Source of the DNA: Salarchaeum japonicum_A
GTDB taxonomy: Archaea > Halobacteriota > Halobacteria > Halobacteriales > Halobacteriaceae
Assembly (NCBI RefSeq): GCF_049705945.1
Contig: NZ_JBNAMV010000002.1
Coordinates: 30,821 to 94,820 of the forward strand
Length of the DNA stretch: 64,000 nt
Direction of reading: 5' to 3'
Shown here piece by piece: positions 1 through 8,530 of this stretch. The translations under genes and the position numbers were made by a program. The notes beneath the pieces were generated by a model. The model worked only from the letters and a program-made list of their open reading frames with translations, searched no databases and was not told the origin of the DNA. Numbering within the stretch: the first letter of the stretch is position 1; every line of letters starts with the position of its first letter.

Positions 1-1182
1 GTCACCGTCCCCCGCGAACCGGAGCAGATCCTCCCGGCTCGTTGCGATGACGTGGACGAATCGGTTCCAGACGATCGAGCCATTCTAGACAACGCCGATA
101 GAGTCACCAAGCACGTCAGCCGTGTCGTCTTTCCCGCGTTCTCTCTGGACCGTGGCGAGGGCTGTGAGATCCACGAGAACGCCTACTGGGGCCTGCAGAC
201 GTATCTCGGACTGCGCGAGCGGCTGGCTGCAAACGAGGGTGCTCGCAGTTTCGTCCACGAGTCAACGCGGGAGCGGACACCACTCGGACACGCCCACCGC
301 GACCACATTCGTGATCTCTCTATCGAGCAGATTCGAGCGATGTACCGGCAGGCGATTCGACGACTCATTGATGAGGTCGCAGAGACGGAGAAGTTCTTCC
401 GGGCAGGGATCGTCGCTATCGACATCACCGAGGCTGCTCCCTTCACCGGCGACCGGACCGGCCACGAGGACGAGATCATTGGGACGAAAGAACAGACCGA
501 CGAGTACGCCTATCAGTGGGCGACCGTCCAGCTGGTCGGCAACGCTGTTCCACTTGTCCTTGATGCCCGCCCAGTACGGAAAGGCGAGACACGAAAGGAG
601 ATCGTCGAAGACCTGCTCGACTCTGCCCAAGACCTCGTTCACGTGGATAACGTGCTGATGGATCGGGAGTTCGATAGCCAGCACGTCCTGGAGATGATCA
701 GCCAGCGTGGGCTCTCCTACGTCGTTCCGAAGCGGATGCAGACTAGCGAGAAAGCCCAGGCCAAGCGATTGCTCCAGCGTGACCGGGACCGATACGAGAC
801 CGACCGGAAGCTCCACCTCGGGAAGAACGAGTGGCACGAGACGACGCTCATCTATCGTCGAAAAGAAGACTCAGAGCACGACGACCATCGACAATATTCG
901 GTGTTCATGACGAATTGCGGGAGTGGTCACCTCACGGAGTACGGGTATCGGTGGGAGATCGAGAGCGGCTATAGATCTATAAAGCGGTTCATGGCGGCGA
1001 CGACGTCGAAGGATTTCGGGCTACGGTTCTTCTACTTCGCATTCGCCTGCCTGTTGTACTCGATCTGGCGGGCTGTCGATCTGCTCGTGCAGGTTGAGTT
1101 GACTGGTGAGTACGAACATTCACCGATCGTAACAGCCGACAACACGCTGACGCTGTTGAAGAAGGAGACTGGAATCGGATAG
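1..1182 (+). CDS. DDE transposase, IS4-superfamily-like, 5' end cut by window edge
   Basis: The frame is open to base 1, so the true start lies outside the window; a GTG at 52 is only an internal candidate. The catalytic triad is visible: Asp at codon 421-423 (in AIDIT), Asp at 661-663 (in MDREF) and Glu at 961-963. The last lies in a Y-(2)-R-(3)-E-(6)-K signature (from YGYRWEIE to SIK) typical of IS4-type transposases. The C-terminus is hydrophobic, as in other haloarchaeal ISH transposases. The exact ISH family is not assigned, and terminal inverted repeats could not be identified because the left end is missing. Confidence 0.8.
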   Translation, partial: VTVPREPEQILPARCDDVDESVPDDRAILDNADRVTKHVSRVVFPAFSLDRGEGCEIHENAYWGLQTYLGLRERLAANEGARSFVHESTRERTPLGHAHRDHIRDLSIEQIRAMYRQAIRRLIDEVAETEKFFRAGIVAIDITEAAPFTGDRTGHEDEIIGTKEQTDEYAYQWATVQLVGNAVPLVLDARPVRKGETRKEIVEDLLDSAQDLVHVDNVLMDREFDSQHVLEMISQRGLSYVVPKRMQTSEKAQAKRLLQRDRDRYETDRKLHLGKNEWHETTLIYRRKEDSEHDDHRQYSVFMTNCGSGHLTEYGYRWEIESGYRSIKRFMAATTSKDFGLRFFYFAFACLLYSIWRAVDLLVQVELTGEYEHSPIVTADNTLTLLKKETGIG

Positions 1183-1622
1183 AGAGACACTCAGTCTAGG
1201 TTAGCGCGCCGTCTGAGTGGCTACACTGTTGGAAGTCGCGAAAATTCGCCCATACAATTGGAAGTGTGATAGGAATGACCGCTTGGGGAGTGATTTGAGG
1301 TGGTCTGCGTTGACAGAACCGGCCAAATTCACGCATCACAGCCCCGCTAAACCAGGTATAGTCTCAACTTCCCCCCGGCTCAGTTTTGATATAGCGATAT
1401 ATAATTTATAAATCCGGTTTCTTGGCTATTAACACTACTACCGCCAGAATTCGGAACTTTAGGCAAATAAGCGTCTGGACGTGATTATGTCGGTAATCAC
1501 GACCACTTTGAAGTACCCCGCCGCCGTCGGTGAAGCACGGATGCTGCAACCCCCTCACGACGGCGCTTCCCCCAGGGTAGAGGACCCGAGACCGGGCCCG
1601 CAGGACGGTGGAGGGCCGGTGA
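1183..1622. other. Intergenic region between transposase and integrase
   Basis: No convincing gene is seen in these 440 bases. The stretch around 1385-1440 is distinctly AT-rich and includes a TATA-like run at about 1397-1413. The right end of the insertion sequence and the attachment site of the neighbouring recombinase could lie here, but no inverted repeat or tRNA fragment is recognisable. Confidence 0.4.
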
Positions 1623-2849
1623 ATGCCTGACCGAGCGCTTTCGACGCCGCTCGACGACAGCTTCGAGCGCTACCTCCAAGACAAGGGGAAAGGCCGCGGC
1701 GGCGACGGTGGGAACTATCGACGTAACGCTGCACGCGAGCTCGAACGATTCGCCGAGTGGGCCGCCGGCGACCGCGGCGCCGACGACTGGACCGGGATCG
1801 TCCCCGACGACGTCGACCGCGAGCCGACCTTTGACGATCTCGACGAACGCGTGTTCCGGGAGTACGCCCGACATCTCGGTGGTGACCGTGGCCTCAAGCA
1901 GAACACCGTCCAAACCTATTACCGCTATATCTCTGCGTGGTGTGGCTGGTGCGTCAACGAGGGATATCTCGAGGCGCATTACGCACAGCGGGCCAGTGCG
2001 ATGGCGCCGCTGCCGGAGGACGACGGCCGCAAGCCCGGCGACCAGCAGGCCTGGACGTCCGAACAGCGCCACGCCCTCACCCGCCACGTCGACGAACGGG
2101 CCCGCGACGCCGTCGAGGCGTACACGACACTTCCAGAGGATACTGACCTCCTCGACAAGCAGCGAGGACGCTACGCGGCGCTGAAGGCGGCTCGTGACCG
2201 GGCTCTGGTGTTCGTACTCGCGTACACCGCCGTCCGCGTCGGCGAACTCCTCCGCGATCCGAACGACCCACGCCGGCGGGGCGTCCGCTGGGAGGACCTC
2301 TCCCTTGACGACGGGAGTATGGACGTCTATCGGAAGAAACAGCAGTGGGACGCCGCGAGTCTCCCCGACCCGGTGATCTCGCCGCTGCGGAGCTACCGCA
2401 AGCTGATGGACCCGCCGACGGAGCGCTGGCCGGTGTTTCCGACGTTCGACCAACGGACGCTTGCGGGGCTCGTTCAGGATGAGCTTGAAGACCGGGGAGA
2501 ACGCCCAGAAGCAATTACTGAGCGCCGTGAAGAATACGCTCGAGACCTCCTGCTGGCGCTCGATGAGGATATCCGGCCGCCGTCAATCACGACGGACGGC
2601 GCACGGTCGATTCTCCAACGGCTCTCAGAGGCTGCAGAGATCGACATCGACCATCCGAAACACGATTATCTTGCTCCGCACGGGGGTCGACGTGGGATGG
2701 GTGAGGTACTTGTCCGTGCGTTTGGGTACACGGTCGCTGCCCGTTACTTAGATAACTCCGAGGAGATGGTGCGTGAGAGGTACTCGCATATCGAAGCGGG
2801 AGAACTCGGAGATGTGGCGACGGAAGCTCTCAATGAAATCGATTCTTAG
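1623..2849 (+). CDS. Tyrosine recombinase / phage-type integrase
   Basis: 408 residues. The N-terminal SAM-like core-binding domain spans about 10-125 (NYRRNAARELERF, QTYYRYISAWCGW). The catalytic domain follows: Arg205 in TAVRVGELL, the box II pair His353/Arg356 in APHGGRRG, and nucleophile Tyr387 in RERYSHI. It should catalyse site-specific strand exchange for integration or for dimer resolution of the element. A purine-rich GGAGGG at about 1611 precedes the ATG. The antisense 318-residue frame over it is a shadow. Which att site it uses cannot be told from the sequence. Confidence 0.88.
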   Translation: MPDRALSTPLDDSFERYLQDKGKGRGGDGGNYRRNAARELERFAEWAAGDRGADDWTGIVPDDVDREPTFDDLDERVFREYARHLGGDRGLKQNTVQTYYRYISAWCGWCVNEGYLEAHYAQRASAMAPLPEDDGRKPGDQQAWTSEQRHALTRHVDERARDAVEAYTTLPEDTDLLDKQRGRYAALKAARDRALVFVLAYTAVRVGELLRDPNDPRRRGVRWEDLSLDDGSMDVYRKKQQWDAASLPDPVISPLRSYRKLMDPPTERWPVFPTFDQRTLAGLVQDELEDRGERPEAITERREEYARDLLLALDEDIRPPSITTDGARSILQRLSEAAEIDIDHPKHDYLAPHGGRRGMGEVLVRAFGYTVAARYLDNSEEMVRERYSHIEAGELGDVATEALNEIDS

Positions 2850-2913
2850 GTTGGTATTCCGTCTCTCTCAATAACCAATATTTCTATTCAGCACCCTGCT
2901 CGAATAAGAACAG

Positions 2914-3753
2914 ATGGATTGTCCTCAGTGCTCAAAATCCTTCTCGGATTCAGATGGGCTGGTAACTCATCTGACGAACGCCCACAATATTTCAAGAATT
3001 GAGGCAAGAAAGAGGGTTATAGAACTTTCTGATTCTAGAGATTCTGACCAGGAGGAAACTCCAGCAAATTCGCCTGGAAAGGATGGTGCGTCCAACTCGA
3101 ACCGCCAGGTGATGCTCAATCGTTTCCGCCGACAATATGACGCACTCGGACGAATGCCGACGCCTCACGAATTAGATGAGATAGATGGATACAGTCGCGA
3201 AGACTATATTAATGAGTTCGGCTCCGTGTACGGTACAGCTGTCTTCGCTGGGCTGACTGATGTTGAACCCGGAAGGTACGATCACGATGCGGATGGATCG
3301 AAACAATACAGCGAGTGGGATCTCATTAGTGAGCTCTGGCGAGTCTTTGAGTTGACAGGCAGAGCGTCGGTTCGAATGATGGATCACGCCGGCGAGTACA
3401 GTAGTCAAACCTACCAGTACCGATTTGGGAGCTGGTCGGAAGCCCTGAATAGAGCGAATATTGACGGCCCAGACCCGTCCATTCCGGCAAGTCGTGACTC
3501 TCGGCAGAAGCACTACGCAAGCGCAGAGTGGAAAGAACTCCGTACACAGGCACTAAAACGAGATGACTATGAGTGCCAATCGTGTGGAATTTCTGAAGAA
3601 AAGCATCAAGAGAAATTTGGTGTCGGATTGAACGTGCATCATTTGACTGATATTGCAGAATTCGAAGACCCGGCCGATGCCGATGTTGTAGAGAACTTAG
3701 AGACACTTTGTGCAGAATGCCACGGAGAACACCATCCGTTCTCTGAAAAATAG
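2914..3753 (+). CDS. C2H2 zinc finger plus HNH endonuclease, homing-type
   Basis: 279 residues. The N-terminus is one C2H2 finger (Cys3, Cys6, His19, His24). The middle (about 70-190) carries two repeats of the kind found in homing-endonuclease-associated proteins, rich in aromatic residues with RxQYDALGRMPTP and LWRVFELTGR. The C-terminus is an HNH nuclease: CQSC near 222-225, the VHH core and the CAEC pair. The predicted role is DNA cleavage at a sequence chosen by the finger and repeats. It lies just behind the integrase in an AT-richer patch, which suggests recent acquisition. It could be a free-standing homing enzyme or a defence nuclease. Confidence 0.75.
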   Translation: MDCPQCSKSFSDSDGLVTHLTNAHNISRIEARKRVIELSDSRDSDQEETPANSPGKDGASNSNRQVMLNRFRRQYDALGRMPTPHELDEIDGYSREDYINEFGSVYGTAVFAGLTDVEPGRYDHDADGSKQYSEWDLISELWRVFELTGRASVRMMDHAGEYSSQTYQYRFGSWSEALNRANIDGPDPSIPASRDSRQKHYASAEWKELRTQALKRDDYECQSCGISEEKHQEKFGVGLNVHHLTDIAEFEDPADADVVENLETLCAECHGEHHPFSEK

Positions 3754-3836
3754 AATCCTCATTCCCATTTTATCTCGGCATATTCTCTTGTCATCTGTAA
3801 TCCGGAACAGCGGAACGTTCAAGCAGACCACGTATT

Positions 3837-5072
3837 TTGTTTCAGTTGACCGTGCCGTTCAGAGCGCTCGACGACGGGAAGATTGTCACCCCCATACAGG
3901 TCAATGACCAGCAACCCGTCGAATGTCCTGAGTGCCGAAGTATCCTTTATCCTCGCGACGGGGACCACCGTGCCCGCCACTTCTTTCACGCTGCCGACGA
4001 CGCAGCTGAGTCCTGTTCAAAGGCGGGCCAGGGGGAATCAGATACCCACGCTCGCTGTACGGCATTGGCAGTCGCTACGCTTGCTGACCATTATCCGAAT
4101 GCAGCACGCGTCGGGGCTGAAATCACAATCGACGCGACAGGGACGCCAACAACTCCCGAGACCCGACGGGCCGACGCCCTCGTTGAGTTCGATGAGGAAA
4201 ACCCCTTCTTCGGAGGCGGCCTTATCATCGAGGTTCAACACAAGCACCACAGCAAGGATATCGAAGGAACCTCCCACGATTACCTTTCAGCGGGGTACTC
4301 AGTCGCGTGGTTAGAGTCTGAGGATTTTGGTGACGAGCAGCTGGACTATCAGGTCGTCGACGACGCGTTCCGAGCCGACGACGGTCGTGCTTTCAGCATC
4401 CGTGAGTACGACCCGTGGGAGTTCGACACTCGTGTCGAAGCGAATCTCGACTGGGAGGAAAAATCTCGAGGCTGCCATTTCGTCGAAGAATACGGGAGCC
4501 ACAATTGGAGCCAAGTCCCAGGATATGCGCATCCGGACGGATACGAATACGAATACTGCTGGTGGTGCGGATCACGCCGGCGCTACGATCACGAACTAAC
4601 CAGGTTCGTGTACGACTACGAGGGGGTGCTCGCACCAGAGGTCGACATCGAAGTTCTTCGTGACGCTGTTATCCCCTATCCAGATGTTGCGAACGATTTT
4701 GACGACTGGAAGAACGGCGACTCGTTTGGTCGTGAACGGTCGGTTGAGGGAGCATTAGCAAACCGTACTGATGTCGCACCGTGTCGCGGACCACACGGCA
4801 TTCACGAATGGACGAGAAAGGAGGTCATCAAACGAAGGTACGATGATCGCGTCGACGTCGCGCTCTGGGAATGCCAGCACTGCCCTGTTCACCTTCTCAC
4901 GAACCATACCGGGCATGGGGAGACGGAGGCGGCAATTCTGTTCGGAAAAGCTCCAAACCCGGATTGGGGATTGGACAACCTAAACGGAAATCCGCGAAAG
5001 TGTAACAACTGCTCTCACCACGAACAGGCGGACTGGGACTATTGCCCGGACTGCTTTCAGATAGATCCATAG
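3837..5072 (+). CDS. CoiA-like PD-(D/E)XK nuclease with zinc-binding cysteines
   Basis: About 411 residues from a TTG at 3837, or 406 from GTG 3852; the start is uncertain. An N-terminal CPEC motif (30-33) followed by HRARHFFHA matches the Zn/His region of CoiA-family proteins. The nuclease core fits Asp113 in RRADALVEF and Glu132-x-Gln134 in IIEVQHK, the same D...ExQ arrangement as in CoiA. The C-terminal half has further cysteine pairs (CWWC, CQHC, CNNC, CPDC), so several zinc sites are likely. CoiA proteins act in DNA uptake in bacteria, but here a restriction or mobile-element role is equally possible. It lies 83 nt downstream of the HNH gene. Confidence 0.6.
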   Translation: MFQLTVPFRALDDGKIVTPIQVNDQQPVECPECRSILYPRDGDHRARHFFHAADDAAESCSKAGQGESDTHARCTALAVATLADHYPNAARVGAEITIDATGTPTTPETRRADALVEFDEENPFFGGGLIIEVQHKHHSKDIEGTSHDYLSAGYSVAWLESEDFGDEQLDYQVVDDAFRADDGRAFSIREYDPWEFDTRVEANLDWEEKSRGCHFVEEYGSHNWSQVPGYAHPDGYEYEYCWWCGSRRRYDHELTRFVYDYEGVLAPEVDIEVLRDAVIPYPDVANDFDDWKNGDSFGRERSVEGALANRTDVAPCRGPHGIHEWTRKEVIKRRYDDRVDVALWECQHCPVHLLTNHTGHGETEAAILFGKAPNPDWGLDNLNGNPRKCNNCSHHEQADWDYCPDCFQIDP

Positions 5073-5103
5073 AGGCGGGATATCGAGAACCCCAAAATAG
5101 AAC

Positions 5104-6036
5104 TCACGTAGGCTTCTCTACCTGGAGACTCATCGTAATTAGATGCTCTAAGGTCTGAATTGAGTAGACATCTGTAGAACTGGACTGCTCTATTGCCTCT
5201 GACATTGGTTCTGCTATAGTTTGTCCGCCTTCTCGTCCCATAATCAGGTTGTAGATAAGATTCAAAATCACCTTCGACATCTGCTTGCACACCTCACTGT
5301 TCACATGGTAGAGGTTCAACTCAGCGTCGTAATGTCGGTTCCCCAGCGACTCCGTTTGGAGTCTAAGGAAAAAGAAGCCCCATTGGTCCTGCTGTACAGC
5401 TTCCATGTCGTCTATTAGGTCTTCAACCTCGGTATCCAGCTGTCCGAAAAGCCCCTCTTCCCAAAGCCACTCGATATCCGCGATCGTGACTGGTAGAACG
5501 CGAAACCCGTGCTTCAAATCATTCAGTAGCGGTCGGAATCCTCGCCAAAAATTGAGGGCGGCATTCGCAGCTGCGATATGTAGGTTGGGATCTTCAACGA
5601 AGTCTAATTCATTTGTTTCCTCGTCGTAGACTGCAGAACATCCCAAGAACTCTCGTGCGATCATCTCCCGGTCTGTTGCATCTATTTCGTCGATGACCTG
5701 CTCAAACTCAATTAGATCCTCCGGCTCCTCCGCTAAGCGGCTAACTGAAACCATCTCGCTGTCATCAAATTCGACTGTAAGCTCATCAAGGACACTGGCG
5801 ATATCCCGTGTATAGGTATCCTCTTTCACCATCATCCAGGGCTGCTCTGGATTCCGAGCATTCACCGCGAACAGGTGGGCATATAGATCGGATAACTGAG
5901 CTAGAATATAGAGCGAGTCTATTCCGTCGTAGCGATTGTAGGGGTTGAGTTTCTTGATTCGATTATCCCAGTAGCCAAATGCGAAATTACGACGCCATAA
6001 GTCTGCCAAAGGGTTCTCCAAATCGAGTTCTTCCAT
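5104..6036 (-). CDS. Uncharacterised alpha-helical protein, possibly HEPN-related
   Basis: 310 residues, not assigned to a family. The composition is acidic and helical. A segment LNDLKHGFRVLPV (about 170-182) resembles the Arg/His-containing helix of HEPN-type RNases, but no clear RxxxxH motif is present, so this is only a hint. It converges with the CoiA-like gene and diverges from the histone-like gene. Base composition is AT-richer than the neighbouring replication and conjugation genes, in keeping with acquired cargo. Confidence 0.6.
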   Translation of the reverse strand: MEELDLENPLADLWRRNFAFGYWDNRIKKLNPYNRYDGIDSLYILAQLSDLYAHLFAVNARNPEQPWMMVKEDTYTRDIASVLDELTVEFDDSEMVSVSRLAEEPEDLIEFEQVIDEIDATDREMIAREFLGCSAVYDEETNELDFVEDPNLHIAAANAALNFWRGFRPLLNDLKHGFRVLPVTIADIEWLWEEGLFGQLDTEVEDLIDDMEAVQQDQWGFFFLRLQTESLGNRHYDAELNLYHVNSEVCKQMSKVILNLIYNLIMGREGGQTIAEPMSEAIEQSSSTDVYSIQTLEHLITMSLQVEKPT

Positions 6037-6077
6037 ACTATGTCTCCAAGATGTGTGGTTGACACAAAGAATGACCG

Positions 6078-6086
6078 TTTATATAG
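6078..6086 (+). promoter_or_regulatory. TATA box of the histone-like gene
   Basis: TTTATATAG ends 24 nt before the ATG at 6110. This spacing is typical of a leaderless haloarchaeal transcript and fixes the start at 6110 rather than further upstream. Confidence 0.7.
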
Positions 6087-6109
6087 TAGCTGGTGAATCC
6101 TATTACGCA

Positions 6110-6277
6110 ATGTCTGACCTAATCGTCAAAGCAGCCGTGAAGGACGCACTCTCGGACAATAACGTCTCGGCAGATTTCTACGACGCCCTCAACGAAGAGG
6201 TCGCCGAACTGCTCGACGACGCCGCAGAGCGTGCCGAGGCCAACGACCGGAAGACGGTCCAGCCCCGCGACCTGTAG
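6110..6277 (+). CDS. Small histone-fold-like protein (DUF1931 type)
   Basis: 55 residues starting MSDLIVKAAVKDAL and ending KTVQPRDL. This matches the short haloarchaeal DUF1931 proteins related to the CBF/NF-Y histone fold. The ending places a conserved TVQPRDL at the position where histone-fold proteins carry their last helix. It probably binds DNA as a dimer. The longer frame from 6053 is not used: the TATA box at 6078-6086 lies inside it. Confidence 0.8.
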   Translation: MSDLIVKAAVKDALSDNNVSADFYDALNEEVAELLDDAAERAEANDRKTVQPRDL

Positions 6278-6352
6278 GCCTGCGTAACGCAGCTAACCCC
6301 GCCCCTCGAACGTAGCTTTTTGAGGTTCCTGTTCAGAAGTTAGGAAACGGAG

Positions 6353-7405
6353 ATGGCGGACGCACCGGATACCGAACGGCAGGCGGTCGAACCCGATGCG
6401 AGAGAGGTCCTTAGCGTGTCCCAGCTGAACGACCGGATCGCGTCGGTCGTCCAGGACACGCCTGCCCTCAACGGCGTCCGCTGTATCGGGGAGGTCACTG
6501 ACCTCCACAAGAACAGCACGGCGCTCTACTTCACGCTCACCGACGGCGACGCCGAGCTCCCCTGTATGATCTGGGCGAACCGTTACCGGGAGATGGACGC
6601 CGACCTCGAGGACGGGACCGAAGTCATCCTCGAGGGCGATATCGACTACTGGGTCGAAGGTGGGAAAATCGACCTCAAACCGTGGGAGGTGATTGTCGTC
6701 GGCGACGGCGACCAGGCAGCTGCCGTCGAGCGACTACGAAGCGAACTCGAGGAGCGTGGCTGGTTCGACGACGAGCAGAAACAGCGCCCGCCGGCGTTCC
6801 CGGAGCGGGTCGGCGTCGTCACGTCCCTTCGAGGAGACGCCCGGTACGACATCCAGAACGCGATCCACGGACAGGACCCCACCGTCGACATCCTGGTGAA
6901 GGACGCAACCGTCCAGGGGTCGAACGCGCCGACGTCCATCGCGAACGGCATTCATCATCTCGACCGCTCGGAGGACGTCGACGCCATCATTGTCGGTCGG
7001 GGCGGTGGGAGCGATTCGAACCTCCAGGCCTTCAACACCGAGCGGGTTGCGGAGGCGATTTTCACCGCGAATACCCCGGTGGTCACCGCGATTGGACACA
7101 CTGATGACCGACTCATCGCGGATCAGGTGGCGGACGTCGCGACGATCACGCCGACTGCCGCCGGCGAGTATATCGTGAACTCCCGCCAAGAGTTCCTTGC
7201 GAGTGAGATCGAGCCGCTGGAGCAACAGCTCGACGCCGCGTACGAGACCTTCCAGCAGGACCACGAACACGAACAGGAGCTCGCCGAAGCAGTCGATGAA
7301 GCGATCGCACCCGAGGGCCTCCCACCGATTTACTACAAGGTCGCCATCGCTGTACTGCTGATGTTGTTACTGGTCATCACCGGGCTTTGGCTGGGGGTGA
7401 TCTAA
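6353..7405 (+). CDS. xseA: Exonuclease VII large subunit with C-terminal membrane segment
   Basis: 350 residues. The N-terminal OB-fold (about 18-110: LSVSQLNDRI, VRCIGEVTDL, GDIDYWVEGGKIDL) and catalytic domain (PERVGVVTS, the GRGGGS signature, VVTAIGHTDD) are those of XseA. The enzyme degrades single-stranded DNA to oligonucleotides together with XseB. The C-terminus is unusual: the long coiled coil of bacterial XseA is reduced, and the protein ends in a hydrophobic helix (VAIAVLLMLLLVITGLWLGV), so it may be membrane-tethered. xseB follows after 2 nt. It may process single-stranded DNA during transfer or repair. Confidence 0.9.
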   Translation: MADAPDTERQAVEPDAREVLSVSQLNDRIASVVQDTPALNGVRCIGEVTDLHKNSTALYFTLTDGDAELPCMIWANRYREMDADLEDGTEVILEGDIDYWVEGGKIDLKPWEVIVVGDGDQAAAVERLRSELEERGWFDDEQKQRPPAFPERVGVVTSLRGDARYDIQNAIHGQDPTVDILVKDATVQGSNAPTSIANGIHHLDRSEDVDAIIVGRGGGSDSNLQAFNTERVAEAIFTANTPVVTAIGHTDDRLIADQVADVATITPTAAGEYIVNSRQEFLASEIEPLEQQLDAAYETFQQDHEHEQELAEAVDEAIAPEGLPPIYYKVAIAVLLMLLLVITGLWLGVI

Positions 7406-7407
7406 CC

Positions 7408-7590
7408 GTGGCAAAAGACGCCGAAATCCACGATCGGGTGAGTCGCGTCGAGGAGATCATTGAGCAGCTCGACGCGGACGAATGCGACCTCAATGAAGGG
7501 ACTGCACTGCACGAGGAAGGTGAGGAGCTCCTGGCCGAAGTGCGAGAGATCCTCGACGAGGGGAACGGCGAAGTTGTGGAGCTCGAGTAA
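7408..7590 (+). CDS. xseB: Exonuclease VII small subunit
   Basis: 60 residues from a GTG placed 2 nt after the xseA stop. The DRVSRVEEIIEQLD helix followed by LNEGTALHEEGEELL matches the two-helix XseB fold. It would bind XseA to form the active single-strand exonuclease. An earlier in-frame start would overlap the end of xseA and extend the protein beyond the usual N-terminus. Confidence 0.85.
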   Translation: MAKDAEIHDRVSRVEEIIEQLDADECDLNEGTALHEEGEELLAEVREILDEGNGEVVELE

Positions 7591-7608
7591 GCGAGCTGAT
7601 TCTCGGTC

Positions 7609-7651
7609 TTAACCAACAGACTCCCCACCGCACTCGGCAGGTGTTGGTTAA
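7609..7651. repeat. TTAACCAACA/TGTTGGTTAA palindrome, copy 1
   Basis: Perfect 10-bp arms at 7609-7618 and 7642-7651 with a 23-base spacer, 18 nt after the xseB stop. A T-rich stretch (tcttttct) follows. It belongs to the eight-copy family described in the findings. Confidence 0.85.
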
Positions 7652-7798
7652 GTCTTTTCTATGAGGTCAACAAGTGATTTGGTTATAATTTACTCGACAA
7701 ATTTGCAGCAGTTGATAGCCAGAAAGCATTTAGGTATCATCCAACTACCGCGCCAATATGTACCGTGACTCAACCGGTGCATACCCATACCCGCATGT

Positions 7799-8077
7799 AT
7801 GATTACGAGGTCAGTCACCATCGAGGAGATCGATGACCTGTACCTGATGTGGAACGACCACATCAACGCTTCCGCCCTCTATCGCCGCGCCCTCCGCGAG
7901 GAAATGGAAGTCCGCGGTGTTGACCCCGATGAACTCCGCGACCTCCTCGAACGGGCCCGCGAGCAGGGCTACACGCTCGACGAGATCGCAGAGGACACCA
8001 ACCGATTCGACGACCTCCAGTCGCTCGTCGAAGAGCAACAGAACCAGCCACCAGCTGGAGACGCCACAGATGATTGA
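7799..8077 (+). CDS. Small acidic protein, ribbon-helix-helix-like N-terminus
   Basis: 92 residues. The stretch INASALYRRALREEME resembles the helix pair of ribbon-helix-helix DNA-binding proteins, and the rest is an acidic helical tail. As the first gene of the conjugation operon (the next ATG is 6 nt after its stop) it may be a regulator of that operon. No family is assigned. Confidence 0.6.
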   Translation: MITRSVTIEEIDDLYLMWNDHINASALYRRALREEMEVRGVDPDELRDLLERAREQGYTLDEIAEDTNRFDDLQSLVEEQQNQPPAGDATDD

Positions 8078-8083
8078 CTCGCT

Positions 8084-8503
8084 ATGTCACAGGACCAGAC
8101 TCCCTCCGACCCTGAGCCTAGCGTCGAAAACCAATCACCGCTGACCGGGAAGATCCACCGGCAGGCAGCGCTCACCGTCGTCCTCCTGAGCCTGTTCGCT
8201 GTCCAGCCGGTCGCCGCCCAGAGTAACGCGGTCTGTAGCGCAGACAACCTCCCGAGCATGATTGAGGGGTTCTTCCAGCTGACCACCGGGCTGGGGATCG
8301 TCGGCCTCGCCATCGTCTGGCAGGCGGACTCCCTCATCGAGATGTTCACCCTCAATCCCGAGCAGAAGAAGGGCCTCAAGCGCCACAAACGGTCGGCGAT
8401 GAAGTCCGCGGTCGTCCTCGTCGTCCTCGGCCCGCTGTACACCGTCGCCGGGTCGATGATGGGCCTCCCGCTGGCGCAGTGTGTCGACCTCGTCCCCTGG
8501 TAA
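8084..8503 (+). CDS. Pilin-like (VirB2-type) small membrane protein
   Basis: 139 residues. A hydrophobic segment ending at VAAQ (about 30-47) looks like a cleavable signal peptide. It is followed by two transmembrane helices (TGLGIVGLAIVW and AVVLVVLGPLYTVAGSMMG) with a basic loop between. This topology and the position at the head of a VirB-type cluster fit a VirB2/TrbC-like pilin subunit. The assignment rests on topology and context, not on sequence similarity that I can show. Confidence 0.55.
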   Translation: MSQDQTPSDPEPSVENQSPLTGKIHRQAALTVVLLSLFAVQPVAAQSNAVCSADNLPSMIEGFFQLTTGLGIVGLAIVWQADSLIEMFTLNPEQKKGLKRHKRSAMKSAVVLVVLGPLYTVAGSMMGLPLAQCVDLVPW

Positions 8504-8530
8504 CCACTCCGCAGTCCCCGTGCGAGCCCT

